In this document: one piece after another, positions 52,346-60,775 of the stretch
Layout of the letters: each line of letters opens with the position of its first letter
Position numbering within the stretch: position 1 is the first letter of the stretch
Origin: RUG11198 sp964600615
Lineage (GTDB): Bacteria > Bacillota_I > Bacilli_A > RF39 > UBA660
Direction: 5' to 3'
NCBI GenBank assembly: GCA_964600615.1
Contig: CAZRJK010000008.1
Location: 1-64,000 of the forward strand
Length of the DNA: 64,000 nucleotides
Translations under genes and position numbers: made by a program
The notes under the pieces: model-generated
Databases searched by the model: none
What the model saw: the letters and a program-made list of their open reading frames with translations, nothing else
Told to the model about the DNA's origin: nothing

Positions 52346-52983
52346 TGGCTAATAAAATTTCAATTGTAAATTTAAATGGTGAAAAGGTAAAGGACAGAAA
52401 TTTAAAGGATAACATTTGGGGGATTACTCCTAATGATGCTGTACTTCATAATGCTGTTGTATTAAATATGGCTAATGCAAGACAAGCATCTGCTTCAACT
52501 AAGACAAGAAGTGAAGTTTCTGGTGGTGGAAGAAAGCCATGGAGACAAAAAGGAACTGGTAATGCTCGTCAAGGATCAATAAGAGCACCGCATTGGCGTG
52601 GTGGTGGAATTGTATTTGGACCTAACCCAAATAGAAATTACACTAAGAAAATGAATAAGAAGGAAAGAAAGTTAGCTCTTAAGAGTGCTTTAGCTTATAA
52701 AGTTATTGATAAAGAGTTAATCGTAGTTGAAGATATTAAATTTAAAACTAATAAAACTCGTGAAATGGTTGAATTGTTAAGTAAACTTAATGTTCGCGAT
52801 AATAAAGTATTAGTAGTAGTTAGTGAACTAACTGAAAACGTATGTTTAGCTGCTAGAAATTTAGCTAATGTTAAGTTAGTTACTTTTGAAAAAGTAAATG
52901 CTTATGATTTAGTTAGTGCAGATAATATGTTAATTGAAGTTAGTGCACTTGATAAATTAGAGGAGGTGCTATCTCGTGAATAA
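52345..52983 (+). CDS. rplD: 50S ribosomal protein L4
   Basis: 212 residues. KTRSEVSGGGRKPWRQKGTG and RAPHWRGGGIVFGP, the loop entering the exit tunnel, are conserved. In other bacteria L4 can repress its own operon through the leader. Confidence 0.98.
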   Translation: MANKISIVNLNGEKVKDRNLKDNIWGITPNDAVLHNAVVLNMANARQASASTKTRSEVSGGGRKPWRQKGTGNARQGSIRAPHWRGGGIVFGPNPNRNYTKKMNKKERKLALKSALAYKVIDKELIVVEDIKFKTNKTREMVELLSKLNVRDNKVLVVVSELTENVCLAARNLANVKLVTFEKVNAYDLVSADNMLIEVSALDKLEEVLSRE

Positions 52984-53251
52984 TTATGATATTATTTTTG
53001 CACCTGTTATTACAGAGAAGAGTGCTTCTATGGAAGCAGAAGGTAAATATGTTTTTAAGGTAGATGTTAGAGCTAATAAAATGCAAATTAAACAAGCTAT
53101 CGAAAAATTATTTAATGTTAAAGTAGAAAGTGTTAATACTATGAATACTCATCCTAAGGATCGTAGAGTGGGTAAATATAGTGGTAAAACAAATAGATAT
53201 AAGAAAGCTATTGTTAAATTAGCTAACGGTAGTACTATTAGTTTTGATTAA
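52976..53251 (+). CDS. rplW: 50S ribosomal protein L23
   Basis: 91 residues, GTG start at 52976 after GAGGTG, overlapping the end of rplD. APVITEKSASMEAEGKYVF and RYKKAIVKL fit. It forms the docking site at the tunnel exit. Confidence 0.97.
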   Translation: MNNYDIIFAPVITEKSASMEAEGKYVFKVDVRANKMQIKQAIEKLFNVKVESVNTMNTHPKDRRVGKYSGKTNRYKKAIVKLANGSTISFD

Positions 53252-53266
53252 TAAGGAGGAAATGAC

Positions 53267-54100
53267 ATGGCAATAAGAGTATTAAAACCAAATACAAATG
53301 CTCAAAGAAATATGAGCTATTTGAAAAGTGATGAAATTACTAAGACTACTCCTGAAAAAAGTTTAGTTGTAACTACTAATAAGACTAATGGTCGTAATAA
53401 CCAAGGTAGAATTACTGTTAGACATCGTGGTGGCGGTGTTAAGAGAAAATATCGTTTGGTTGATTTCAAGAGAGTTAAGGATGGCGTAACTGCTGTTGTT
53501 AAGGGTATTGAGTATGATCCTAATAGAAGTGCTAATATTGCATTAATATATTATAAGGATGGTACTAAATCTTATATTCTTGCTCCAAAAGAATTGAGTG
53601 TTGGAGCTGTTGTTGAATCTGGTACTAAAACTGATGTTAAAGTTGGTAATGCTATGGAAATTATGAATATTCCAGTTGGTACTGTAATTCACAATATTGA
53701 ACTTAGACCTGGTAAAGGTGGTCAACTTGCTAGAAGTGCTGGAAATAGTGCTCAAATATTGGGACGTGAAGGTAAGTATGTTTTAGTTAGACTTGCTAGT
53801 GGAGAAACTAGAAAAATCTTAGGTACTTGTCGTGCTACTATTGGTACTGTAGGTAATGAAGATTATTCGTTAGTTAAAGTTGGTAAAGCTGGTCGTAAGA
53901 GACATATGGGTATTAGACCAACTGTTCGTGGTTCTGTTATGAATCCTAATGATCACCCTCATGGTGGTGGTGAAGGTAGAGCTCCAGTTGGTAGAAGTGG
54001 ACCAATGACTCCATGGGGTAAACCTGCTTTGGGATATAAGACTAGAAAGAATAAGAAAGAATCAGATAAATATATCTTGACTCGTCGTAATAAAAAATAA
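53267..54100 (+). CDS. rplB: 50S ribosomal protein L2
   Basis: 277 residues, conserved RITVRHRGGGVKRKYRLVDF and the C-terminal GGGEGRAPVGRSGP with the peptidyl-transferase-near His. Normal length. Confidence 0.98.
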   Translation: MAIRVLKPNTNAQRNMSYLKSDEITKTTPEKSLVVTTNKTNGRNNQGRITVRHRGGGVKRKYRLVDFKRVKDGVTAVVKGIEYDPNRSANIALIYYKDGTKSYILAPKELSVGAVVESGTKTDVKVGNAMEIMNIPVGTVIHNIELRPGKGGQLARSAGNSAQILGREGKYVLVRLASGETRKILGTCRATIGTVGNEDYSLVKVGKAGRKRHMGIRPTVRGSVMNPNDHPHGGGEGRAPVGRSGPMTPWGKPALGYKTRKNKKESDKYILTRRNKK

Positions 54101-54119
54101 AGAAAGGATTGAATTTTAA

Positions 54120-54392
54120 ATGGCAAGAAGTTTAAAGAAAGGACCTTTTGTAGAAGGTAGTTTAATGAAAAAGGTTCAAATGTTAAATGAATCTGGAAAA
54201 AAAGAAGTTGTAAAAACTTGGTCTCGTCGTTCAACAATTTATCCTGATTTTATTGGACACACTTTTGCAGTACATAATGGTAAAGAATTTATTCCAGTTT
54301 ATGTTACTGAAGATATGGTAGGACATAAATTAGGTGAGTTCTCTATGACTCGTAAATTTGGTGGACACGGCGCATCAAAGACTGAGGATTAA
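54120..54392 (+). CDS. rpsS: 30S ribosomal protein S19
   Basis: 90 residues. RSLKKGPFVEGSLMKKV, TWSRRSTIYPDFIGHTFAV and HKLGEFSMTRKFGGHG are canonical. Confidence 0.98.
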   Translation: MARSLKKGPFVEGSLMKKVQMLNESGKKEVVKTWSRRSTIYPDFIGHTFAVHNGKEFIPVYVTEDMVGHKLGEFSMTRKFGGHGASKTED

Positions 54393-54409
54393 ATTAAGGA
54401 GGCGTGATG

Positions 54410-54754
54410 ATGGAGAAGACTGAAGTTAGAGCAGTATTAAAAACTGTTAGAATAGCTCCTCGTAAAACAAGATTAATTATTGATTTAATCAGAGGAAAAA
54501 ATGTTGATGAAGCTAAAGCTATTTTAGCTAATCAACCACAAAGAGCTGCTAGAGTAATTGAGAAGGTATTAAATTCTGCAATTGCTAATGCAGTTAATAA
54601 TCATGAATTTGAAGAAGAAAAATTATATGTAAAGACTTGTTATGTTGATGAATCTATTGTAATGAAAAGAGCAAAGATGGATTCTCGTGGACATGTTGGT
54701 AGAAATGACCATAAGACTAGTCATATTACAATAATTGTTGGTAGTAGAGAATAA
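54410..54754 (+). CDS. rplV: 50S ribosomal protein L22
   Basis: 114 residues. RIAPRKTRLIIDLIRGKNV and the beta hairpin DSRGHVGRNDHKTSHITI. Three start codons in a row (GTG 54404, ATG 54407, ATG 54410) follow AGGAGG; the last has the best spacing (7). Confidence 0.96.
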   Translation: MEKTEVRAVLKTVRIAPRKTRLIIDLIRGKNVDEAKAILANQPQRAARVIEKVLNSAIANAVNNHEFEEEKLYVKTCYVDESIVMKRAKMDSRGHVGRNDHKTSHITIIVGSRE

Positions 54755-54774
54755 TTAGTAAAGGAGGATTAGTT

Positions 54775-55443
54775 ATGGGACAAAAAGTTAGTCCAGTGGG
54801 ACTTAGAATTGGCATAAATAAAGACTGGGAAAGTAAATGGTATGCTGATAAGAAAGAATTTTCTAAGTATCTTAATAATGATGTTAAGGTTCGTAAGTAT
54901 TTAGAAAAGAAATTTGCTTCTAGTGGTATTTCTTCAGTTGTTATTGAGAGAAAAAACTCTAGATGTGAAGTTATTATGTATGTTGCTAAACCTGGTTTAG
55001 TTATTGGCCAAAATGGTAGCGAAATTGAAAATGTTAAGAAATATCTTTCTAAGTTAGTTAAAGAAGATGTTCAAATTTCTGTAATAGAAGTTAAGAATCC
55101 TGATTTAAATGCTAAGTTAGTTGCTGAAAGTATTGCTCATAATATTGAAAATCGTGTATCATTTAGAGTAGCACAAAAGAAAGCTATTAGAAATACTATG
55201 AAGGCTGGAGCTATGGGTATTAAAACTTTAGTTTCTGGTCGTTTAGGTGGAGCAGATATAGCTAGAAGTGAAGGTTATTCTGACGGAACAACTCCACTAC
55301 ATACTTTGAGAGCTGATATTGATTATGCTCACAGTGAAGCTAATACTACTTATGGTAAGATTGGTGTAAAAGTATGGATATATAAGGGTGAAATTTTAGA
55401 CAAAAAGGGAGGTAATTCTCATGTTGATGCCAAAAAGAACTAA
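54775..55443 (+). CDS. rpsC: 30S ribosomal protein S3
   Basis: 222 residues. MGQKVSPVGLRIGINKDWES and the KH domain with PGLVIGQNGSEIE. C terminus overlaps rplP. Confidence 0.98.
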   Translation: MGQKVSPVGLRIGINKDWESKWYADKKEFSKYLNNDVKVRKYLEKKFASSGISSVVIERKNSRCEVIMYVAKPGLVIGQNGSEIENVKKYLSKLVKEDVQISVIEVKNPDLNAKLVAESIAHNIENRVSFRVAQKKAIRNTMKAGAMGIKTLVSGRLGGADIARSEGYSDGTTPLHTLRADIDYAHSEANTTYGKIGVKVWIYKGEILDKKGGNSHVDAKKN

Positions 55444-55852
55444 ACATAGAAAAACTTTCCGTATTAGATATGATGGAAGAGCACGTGGTAATACTGAGCT
55501 TCACTTTGGTTCATATGGTCTTATGGCTAAAGAGGGAGCTTGGATTACAGCAAATCAAATCGAAGCTGCTCGTGTTGCTATGACTAGATTTATGAAACGT
55601 GGTGGAAAGGTATGGGTTAATATTTTCCCTCAACTTTCATTAACTAAAAAACCTTTGGAAACTCGTCAAGGTAAAGGTAAAGGTGAACCTGAAGTATGGG
55701 TTGCTGTTGTTAAAAAAGGTAAAATTTTATTTGAATTAGATGAAGTAACTGAGGATGTAGCTAGAGAAGCTTTAAGACTTGCATCTCATAAGTTACCAAT
55801 TAAATGTTCTTTTGTAAAAAAAGAGGAAAGTGGTGATAAGAATGAAAACTAA
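55421..55852 (+). CDS. rplP: 50S ribosomal protein L16
   Basis: 143 residues. MLMPKRTKHRKTFR start as in Bacillus, and GKGEPEVWVAVVKKGKILFE. The start lies 22 bp inside rpsC behind GGAGGT. Confidence 0.97.
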   Translation: MLMPKRTKHRKTFRIRYDGRARGNTELHFGSYGLMAKEGAWITANQIEAARVAMTRFMKRGGKVWVNIFPQLSLTKKPLETRQGKGKGEPEVWVAVVKKGKILFELDEVTEDVAREALRLASHKLPIKCSFVKKEESGDKNEN

Positions 55853-56036
55853 AGATATTAGAGAGTTAACCACTGAAGAAATTAATAAGAAAATAGTTGA
55901 ATCTAAGGAAGAGATACTAAAGTTAAGATTTAAACAAGCTACTGGTAGTTTGGAAAATCCAGCTCGTATTCATGAACTTAGAAAGTTTGTTGCAAGACTT
56001 AAGACTGTTCTTAGAGAAAGAGAATTAGAAGGTTAA
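55842..56036 (+). CDS. rpmC: 50S ribosomal protein L29
   Basis: 64 residues. MKTKDIRELTTEEINKKI and LRFKQATGSLENPARI. The ATG at 55842 is chosen; the frame runs upstream inside rplP. Overlap with rplP is 11 bp. Confidence 0.96.
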   Translation: MKTKDIRELTTEEINKKIVESKEEILKLRFKQATGSLENPARIHELRKFVARLKTVLRERELEG

Positions 56037-56050
56037 AGGAGGACTTGCTT

Positions 56051-56311
56051 ATGAATGAGAATAAAAAACGTGAATTAATTGGTGTTGTTGTAAGTGATAA
56101 AGCTGATAAAACAATAACTGTTAAGGTAGAAACTTATAAAATGAATCCAATTTATAAAAAGAGAGTAAAATATTCTAAAAAATATGCTGCTCACGATCCT
56201 GAAAATAAGGCTCATGTTGGTGACAAGGTTAAACTTGTTATGTCTAGACCTTTGTCTAAAACAAAAAGATATGAGTTAGTTGAGGTTGTTGAAAAGGCTG
56301 TTATTTTATAA
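56051..56311 (+). CDS. rpsQ: 30S ribosomal protein S17
   Basis: 86 residues. KRELIGVVVSDKADKTITVK and KYAAHDPENKAHVGDKVKL. ATG 56051 follows AAAGGAGG; an upstream in-frame TTG lies too close to it. Confidence 0.96.
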   Translation: MNENKKRELIGVVVSDKADKTITVKVETYKMNPIYKKRVKYSKKYAAHDPENKAHVGDKVKLVMSRPLSKTKRYELVEVVEKAVIL

Positions 56312-56341
56312 TATCTCTTTATATTGGAAGGAGGAAATTAA

Positions 56342-56710
56342 ATGATACAACAGGAAAGTCGTTTAAAAGTTGCTGATAACTGTGGAGCTCGTGAATTATT
56401 AGTAATTAGAGTTCTTGGTGGAAGTAAAGTTAGAACTGCAAACATTGGTGATGTTGTAGTTGGTACTGTAAAGAAAGCTACTCCTAATGGTACTGTTGAA
56501 AAAGGTAAAGTTGTTAAGGCAGTTATCGTTAGAAGTAAGTATGGTGTAAGAAGAGAAGATGGAAGTTATATCAAATTTGATGATAATGCATGTGTATTAA
56601 TTAGAGATGATAAAACTCCAGTCGGAACTCGTGTTTTGGGACCTGTAGCACGTGAACTTAGAGATAAAGGATATATGAAAATAGTTAGCTTGGCTAAAGA
56701 TGTGTTATAG
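56342..56710 (+). CDS. rplN: 50S ribosomal protein L14
   Basis: 122 residues. MIQQESRLKVADNCGARELL and VLGPVARELRDKGYMKIVSL. First gene of the classical spc part. Confidence 0.98.
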   Translation: MIQQESRLKVADNCGARELLVIRVLGGSKVRTANIGDVVVGTVKKATPNGTVEKGKVVKAVIVRSKYGVRREDGSYIKFDDNACVLIRDDKTPVGTRVLGPVARELRDKGYMKIVSLAKDVL

Positions 56711-56737
56711 TTTCTGAATGTTAAAGGAGGAATACTT

Positions 56738-57067
56738 ATGAAAATTAAAACTGGTGATAAAGTTACTGTTATAGCTGGTGCTAATAAAGGTAAAGACGGT
56801 AAAGTTATCAAGGTATTAGGTGATAAAGTTATTATTGAGGGCGTTAATATTGTTACTAAGCATATTAAACCTAAGAATAATAATGGTAATGGAGAAATAG
56901 TTAAGACTGAAGCTCCTATACATAGATCTAATGTTAAAGTAGTTGAAAGTGTTAAGGCTAAGACTACTACTAAGAAAAAAGAAACTAAAAAAGTTGAAAA
57001 AACAGAAAAAAAAGAAGTAAAGAAAAGTACAAAGAAAAGTACTAAGAAAGCTAAAGAAGAAAAGTAA
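56738..57067 (+). CDS. rplX: 50S ribosomal protein L24 with Lys-rich tail
   Basis: 109 residues. The KOW domain (KIKTGDKVTVIAGANKGKDG) is conserved to about residue 72. The usual C-terminal segment (TRVG...KKVRV in Bacillus) is missing and replaced by a Lys/Thr/Glu low-complexity tail (ETKKVEKTEKKEVKKSTKK). Confidence 0.95.
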   Translation: MKIKTGDKVTVIAGANKGKDGKVIKVLGDKVIIEGVNIVTKHIKPKNNNGNGEIVKTEAPIHRSNVKVVESVKAKTTTKKKETKKVEKTEKKEVKKSTKKSTKKAKEEK

Positions 57068-57106
57068 TTAGATAGCTAATTGATTTGGAAGGAGGGTGGA
57101 TTATTT

Positions 57107-57646
57107 ATGAACCGCCTAGAAGAAAAATATAAAACTAAAGTTGTTCCAAGTTTAAAATCTAAATATAACTATAGTACAGTTATGATGGTTCCAAGAATTG
57201 AAAAAATAGTTGTTAATATGGGAGTAGGAGATGCTACTTTGAATTCTAAGTTATTAGATGCAGCTATTTCTGATTTGGAAAAGATTACTGGATTAAAACC
57301 TGTTGCTACAACAGCTAAAAAATCTATTGCTGGATTTAAGTTAAGAGCAGGTAATAAGATTGGTTGTAAGGTAACTTTAAGAGGAGAAAGAATGTATACT
57401 TTCTTAGATAAGTTAATTTCTGTATCTTTACCTAATGTTAGGGATTTTAGAGGATTATCTCCAAGAAGTTTTGATGGTAGAGGTAATTATACTATTGGTA
57501 TTAAAGAACAATTAATATTCCCTGAAATAAACTTTGATGAAGTTGTTAAGGTAAGAGGTATGGATATTGTTATTGTAACAAGTGCTAAAAATAATGAGGA
57601 AGCTTATGATTTATTAAAAGAACTTGGAGTTCCTTTTAGGAAATAG
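57107..57646 (+). CDS. rplE: 50S ribosomal protein L5
   Basis: 179 residues from ATG 57107 (MNRLEEKYKTKVVPSL). GVGDATLNSKLLDAAISDL and FRGLSPRSFDGRGNYTIGI. The ribosome binding site is GGAAGGAGGG; the frame upstream of it is not coding. Confidence 0.97.
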   Translation: MNRLEEKYKTKVVPSLKSKYNYSTVMMVPRIEKIVVNMGVGDATLNSKLLDAAISDLEKITGLKPVATTAKKSIAGFKLRAGNKIGCKVTLRGERMYTFLDKLISVSLPNVRDFRGLSPRSFDGRGNYTIGIKEQLIFPEINFDEVVKVRGMDIVIVTSAKNNEEAYDLLKELGVPFRK

Positions 57647-57657
57647 GGAGGAATATA

Positions 57658-57843
57658 ATGGCAAAAAAGTCAATGATTGTTAAATCACAAAGAAAACCTA
57701 AATTTAAGGTTAGAGAATATACTAGATGTCAAAGATGTGGTAGACCACATGCTGTTATGAGTAAATTTGGTATTTGTCGTATTTGTTTTAGAGAATTAGC
57801 ATATAAGGGACAAATTCCAGGTGTTAAAAAGTCAAGCTGGTAA
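57658..57843 (+). CDS. rpsN: 30S ribosomal protein S14, zinc-binding type
   Basis: 61 residues with C-x2-C...C-x2-C (CQRCGRPHAVMSKFGICRIC), the zinc-containing short form. RELAYKGQIPGVKKSSW ends it. Confidence 0.98.
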   Translation: MAKKSMIVKSQRKPKFKVREYTRCQRCGRPHAVMSKFGICRICFRELAYKGQIPGVKKSSW

Positions 57844-57863
57844 TTTAATTTTGGGGGATTAGA

Positions 57864-58364
57864 ATGAATTCAAAAGAGAAAGAGTTACTAAATGGAGTTT
57901 TATTTACTCCAAGCGGTGCTGCTAAAGTAATAGTTTATTTGTATGATGCTCTTAAAGGAGAAAAAATAAATATAACTTATGAAGAGTATCAGGAACATCT
58001 TATTTTTAGTTCTATTCCTGAAGAAAGAAAGCAATTATTCTTTTTCGCAGGAGATTATGATAGTGAATTAATATGTGATATTCCTAAAAATGTTAGTTTT
58101 AATGAAAGAATATTGGCATTTGATTTTGTTTGTTGGGAATATGATCTTAAGGGTCCTATCGTTAAGAATTTAAATAAGATAACTCATAACAAGTTATTTT
58201 ATAGTCGTACTACTTTTGATTATTTTAAAGAGATTGCTGAATGTTTTAATTATTTGGCAGGGATTCAAATTGAAAATAAACTATTAACTGATGAAGAATT
58301 AGTTGAATATGCTAAAGCTTTTGTTAATCAAAAAGGATATAAGAAAGCTTTAAAAAATAATTAG
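57864..58364 (+). CDS. Uncharacterised protein inserted between rpsN and rpsH
   Basis: 166 residues, ATG 57864 behind GGGGG. It is soluble, slightly acidic to neutral, with alternating helix and strand-like segments (LLNGVLFTPSGAAKVIVYLY, YEEYQEHLIFSS, RTTFDYFKEIAECFNYLAGI). I recognise no domain. In nearly all bacteria rpsN is followed at once by rpsH, so this gene sits within the spc operon, 20 bp after rpsN and 26 bp before rpsH, in the same direction. It must be made with ribosomal proteins, which suggests a translation-linked job, but that is inference. Confidence 0.85.
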   Translation: MNSKEKELLNGVLFTPSGAAKVIVYLYDALKGEKINITYEEYQEHLIFSSIPEERKQLFFFAGDYDSELICDIPKNVSFNERILAFDFVCWEYDLKGPIVKNLNKITHNKLFYSRTTFDYFKEIAECFNYLAGIQIENKLLTDEELVEYAKAFVNQKGYKKALKNN

Positions 58365-58390
58365 TTTAAAACTAAAGAAGGAGGGATTTT

Positions 58391-58783
58391 ATGACAGATC
58401 CAATCGCAGATATGCTTACTAGAATTCGTAATGCTAATCGTAATCGTGCAAAGACTGTAACTATGCCATCTTCTAAAATGAAAGAGCAGATAGCTACTAT
58501 TTTAAAGGATGAAGGTTATATTACTAATTTTAGTGTAAAGAAAAATGATGTTCAAAATATCTTAACATTAACTTTAAAATATGCTGATAATAAAGAAAGA
58601 GTTATTACTGGACTTAAGAGAATTTCTAAACCAGGTTTAAGAGTTTATGCTACGGCTTCAGAAATTCCTTATGTATTAAATGGATTAGGAATAGCTATTA
58701 TTTCAACACCAAAAGGAGTTATGACTGATAAGTTAGCTCGTAAGAATAATGTTGGTGGAGAAGTTATAGCATATATCTGGTAA
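58391..58783 (+). CDS. rpsH: 30S ribosomal protein S8
   Basis: 130 residues. MTDPIADMLTRIRNANR and the C-terminal STPKGVMTDKLARKNNVGGE. Confidence 0.98.
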   Translation: MTDPIADMLTRIRNANRNRAKTVTMPSSKMKEQIATILKDEGYITNFSVKKNDVQNILTLTLKYADNKERVITGLKRISKPGLRVYATASEIPYVLNGLGIAIISTPKGVMTDKLARKNNVGGEVIAYIW

Positions 58784-58795
58784 TGGAGGAACAAT

Positions 58796-59335
58796 ATGAG
58801 TCGTATAGGTAAAAGAGTTTTGACAATACCAGCAGGTGTTAATGTTAATTTTGATGAACATGTATTGACAGTTAAGGGACCTAAGGGAGAATTAACTTTA
58901 AATATTATTCCTGATTTAGATATTAAAATTGATGGAACTGAATTAACTGTTGTTAAATTAAATGAAAATAGTCATACTAGTGTAATGCAAGGAACTACTA
59001 ATTCTAATATTGAGAATATGATAGTTGGTGTTACAGATGGTTATAAAAAAGAATTAGAAATTATTGGTGTAGGTTATCGTTTTAATGTAAAAGGTAAAGT
59101 TTTACAAGTACAAGATGGTAAATCTCACCTAGATACTTTAGATATTCCTGAAGGTATTTCTGTTAAGGCAACTAGTAATACAGAAATTGAATTATCAGGA
59201 ATTGATAAGTGTGCGTTAGGTCAATTTGCGGCTGAAATTAGATCTTTAAGAAAGCCTGAACCTTATAAGGGTAAAGGAATTCGTTATAAAGGTGAATTTG
59301 TTCGTCGTAAAGAAGGAAAGAAAGCATCTAAATAA
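58796..59335 (+). CDS. rplF: 50S ribosomal protein L6
   Basis: 179 residues. MSRIGKRVLTIPAGV and PEPYKGKGIRYKGE. Normal length. Confidence 0.98.
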   Translation: MSRIGKRVLTIPAGVNVNFDEHVLTVKGPKGELTLNIIPDLDIKIDGTELTVVKLNENSHTSVMQGTTNSNIENMIVGVTDGYKKELEIIGVGYRFNVKGKVLQVQDGKSHLDTLDIPEGISVKATSNTEIELSGIDKCALGQFAAEIRSLRKPEPYKGKGIRYKGEFVRRKEGKKASK

Positions 59336-59351
59336 AGGAGTGTGAAAATTT

Positions 59352-59714
59352 ATGATTAATAAAGTTTCAAGAAATGCTATGCGTTTAGAAAGACACAAAA
59401 GAATTAGAACTGATTTAAGTGGTACTACTACTAGACCTAGACTTAGTGTGTTTAGATCAAACGCTAATATTACAGCTCAAATAATTGATGATACTAAGGG
59501 TGTTACTTTAGTTAGTGCTTCTACTTTAGAGAAAGAATTAAAGATAAAGAATGGTGGTAATGTAGAGGCTGCTAAGGTAATAGGTGCTGAAATTGCTAAG
59601 AGAGCTAAAAAAGCTAAAATTAAGGAAGTTGTTTTTGATAGAGGTGGATATTTATATCACGGTCGTGTTAAAGCTTTGGCAGAAGCTGCACGTGAAAACG
59701 GCTTAGAATTCTAA
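59352..59714 (+). CDS. rplR: 50S ribosomal protein L18
   Basis: 120 residues. RTDLSGTTTRPRLSVFRSNA and VFDRGGYLYHGRVKALAEAA. 5S rRNA binding. Confidence 0.98.
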   Translation: MINKVSRNAMRLERHKRIRTDLSGTTTRPRLSVFRSNANITAQIIDDTKGVTLVSASTLEKELKIKNGGNVEAAKVIGAEIAKRAKKAKIKEVVFDRGGYLYHGRVKALAEAARENGLEF

Positions 59715-59729
59715 TAAGGAGGAAAACTT

Positions 59730-60338
59730 ATGAGCGAAGAAAATATTAAGAACGAGGTTGCTAACGAAACTAAAGATACTTCAGTTAAAACTAATAAAAC
59801 TGATAAGAAAGTTAATAATAGAAAACCTCGTCGTAATAATAATTTTTCTAGACAAAAAAGTGATCTAGAAGATAAAGTAATCGATATTAATCGTGTTACT
59901 AAGGTTGTTAAGGGTGGTCGTCAATTTCGTTTTTCTGCTACTGTTGTTGTTGGTAACAGAAAGGGTAAAGTTGGTTTAGGTACTGGTAAAGCTAAAGAGA
60001 TGCCAGATGCTGTTAAAAAGGCTACTCAAGCAGCTAGTAAAAACCTAATCAATATTGAATTAATAGATAATCGTACTATTTCTCATGAAATTATTTCTAA
60101 AGAAGGTGCGGTAAGAGTAATGTTAAAGCCTGCTGCTGAAGGTACTGGTGTTAAAGCTGGTGGACCTGTTAGAGATGTTTTAGAGCTTGCAGGTGTTAAA
60201 GATGTCCTTTCAAAGAGTCTTGGTTCAAGTACTAAGATTAATACTGCTAGAGCTACATTAAAAGCTTTAAAAGAGCAAAAGAGTCCATCTCATGTTGCAG
60301 CTTTAAGAGGAAAAACTATAGAGGAGATTAGAGGATAA
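59730..60338 (+). CDS. rpsE: 30S ribosomal protein S5 with charged N-terminal extension
   Basis: 202 residues against about 166. The first 45 or so residues are Lys/Asn/Arg/Thr-rich (KTNKTDKKVNNRKPRRNNN). The core starts near EDKVIDINRVTKVVKGG and contains GTGKAKEMPDAVKKA. The stop overlaps rplO (TAATG), so rpmD (L30), usually here, is absent. Confidence 0.97.
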   Translation: MSEENIKNEVANETKDTSVKTNKTDKKVNNRKPRRNNNFSRQKSDLEDKVIDINRVTKVVKGGRQFRFSATVVVGNRKGKVGLGTGKAKEMPDAVKKATQAASKNLINIELIDNRTISHEIISKEGAVRVMLKPAAEGTGVKAGGPVRDVLELAGVKDVLSKSLGSSTKINTARATLKALKEQKSPSHVAALRGKTIEEIRG

Positions 60339-60775
60339 TGAAGTTACATGAATTAAAACCGGCTTATGGTTCTACACAATCTAAGAAAAGAGTAGGTCGT
60401 GGAGGAAAATATAGTAAGACAGCTGGTAAAGGTGAAAAAGGACAAAATGCTAGATCTGGTGGCGGAGTAAGACCAGGTTTTGAAGGTGGACAATTACCAT
60501 TATTTAGAAGATTAGGTAAAAGAGGATTTTCTAACGCAAGATTTAAAACTGTATTTGCTTGTGTTAATGTATCTGATTTAAATAGATTTGATGAAAATAC
60601 AGTAGTAACTCCAGAATTATTAATTGAATCTGGATTAATTGGTAAAGAATTAAATGGAATAAAAATTTTAGGAAATGGGGAATTATCTAAGAAGCTTACT
60701 GTTCGTGCTAATAAATTTTCAACTAGTGCTAAGGCTAAGATAGAAAAAATTGGTGGAAAAACAGAGGTGATTTAG
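60338..60775 (+). CDS. rplO: 50S ribosomal protein L15
   Basis: 145 residues. MKLHELKPAYGSTQSKKRVG, then GEKGQNARSGGGVRPGFEGG. Translationally coupled to rpsE. Confidence 0.98.
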   Translation: MKLHELKPAYGSTQSKKRVGRGGKYSKTAGKGEKGQNARSGGGVRPGFEGGQLPLFRRLGKRGFSNARFKTVFACVNVSDLNRFDENTVVTPELLIESGLIGKELNGIKILGNGELSKKLTVRANKFSTSAKAKIEKIGGKTEVI

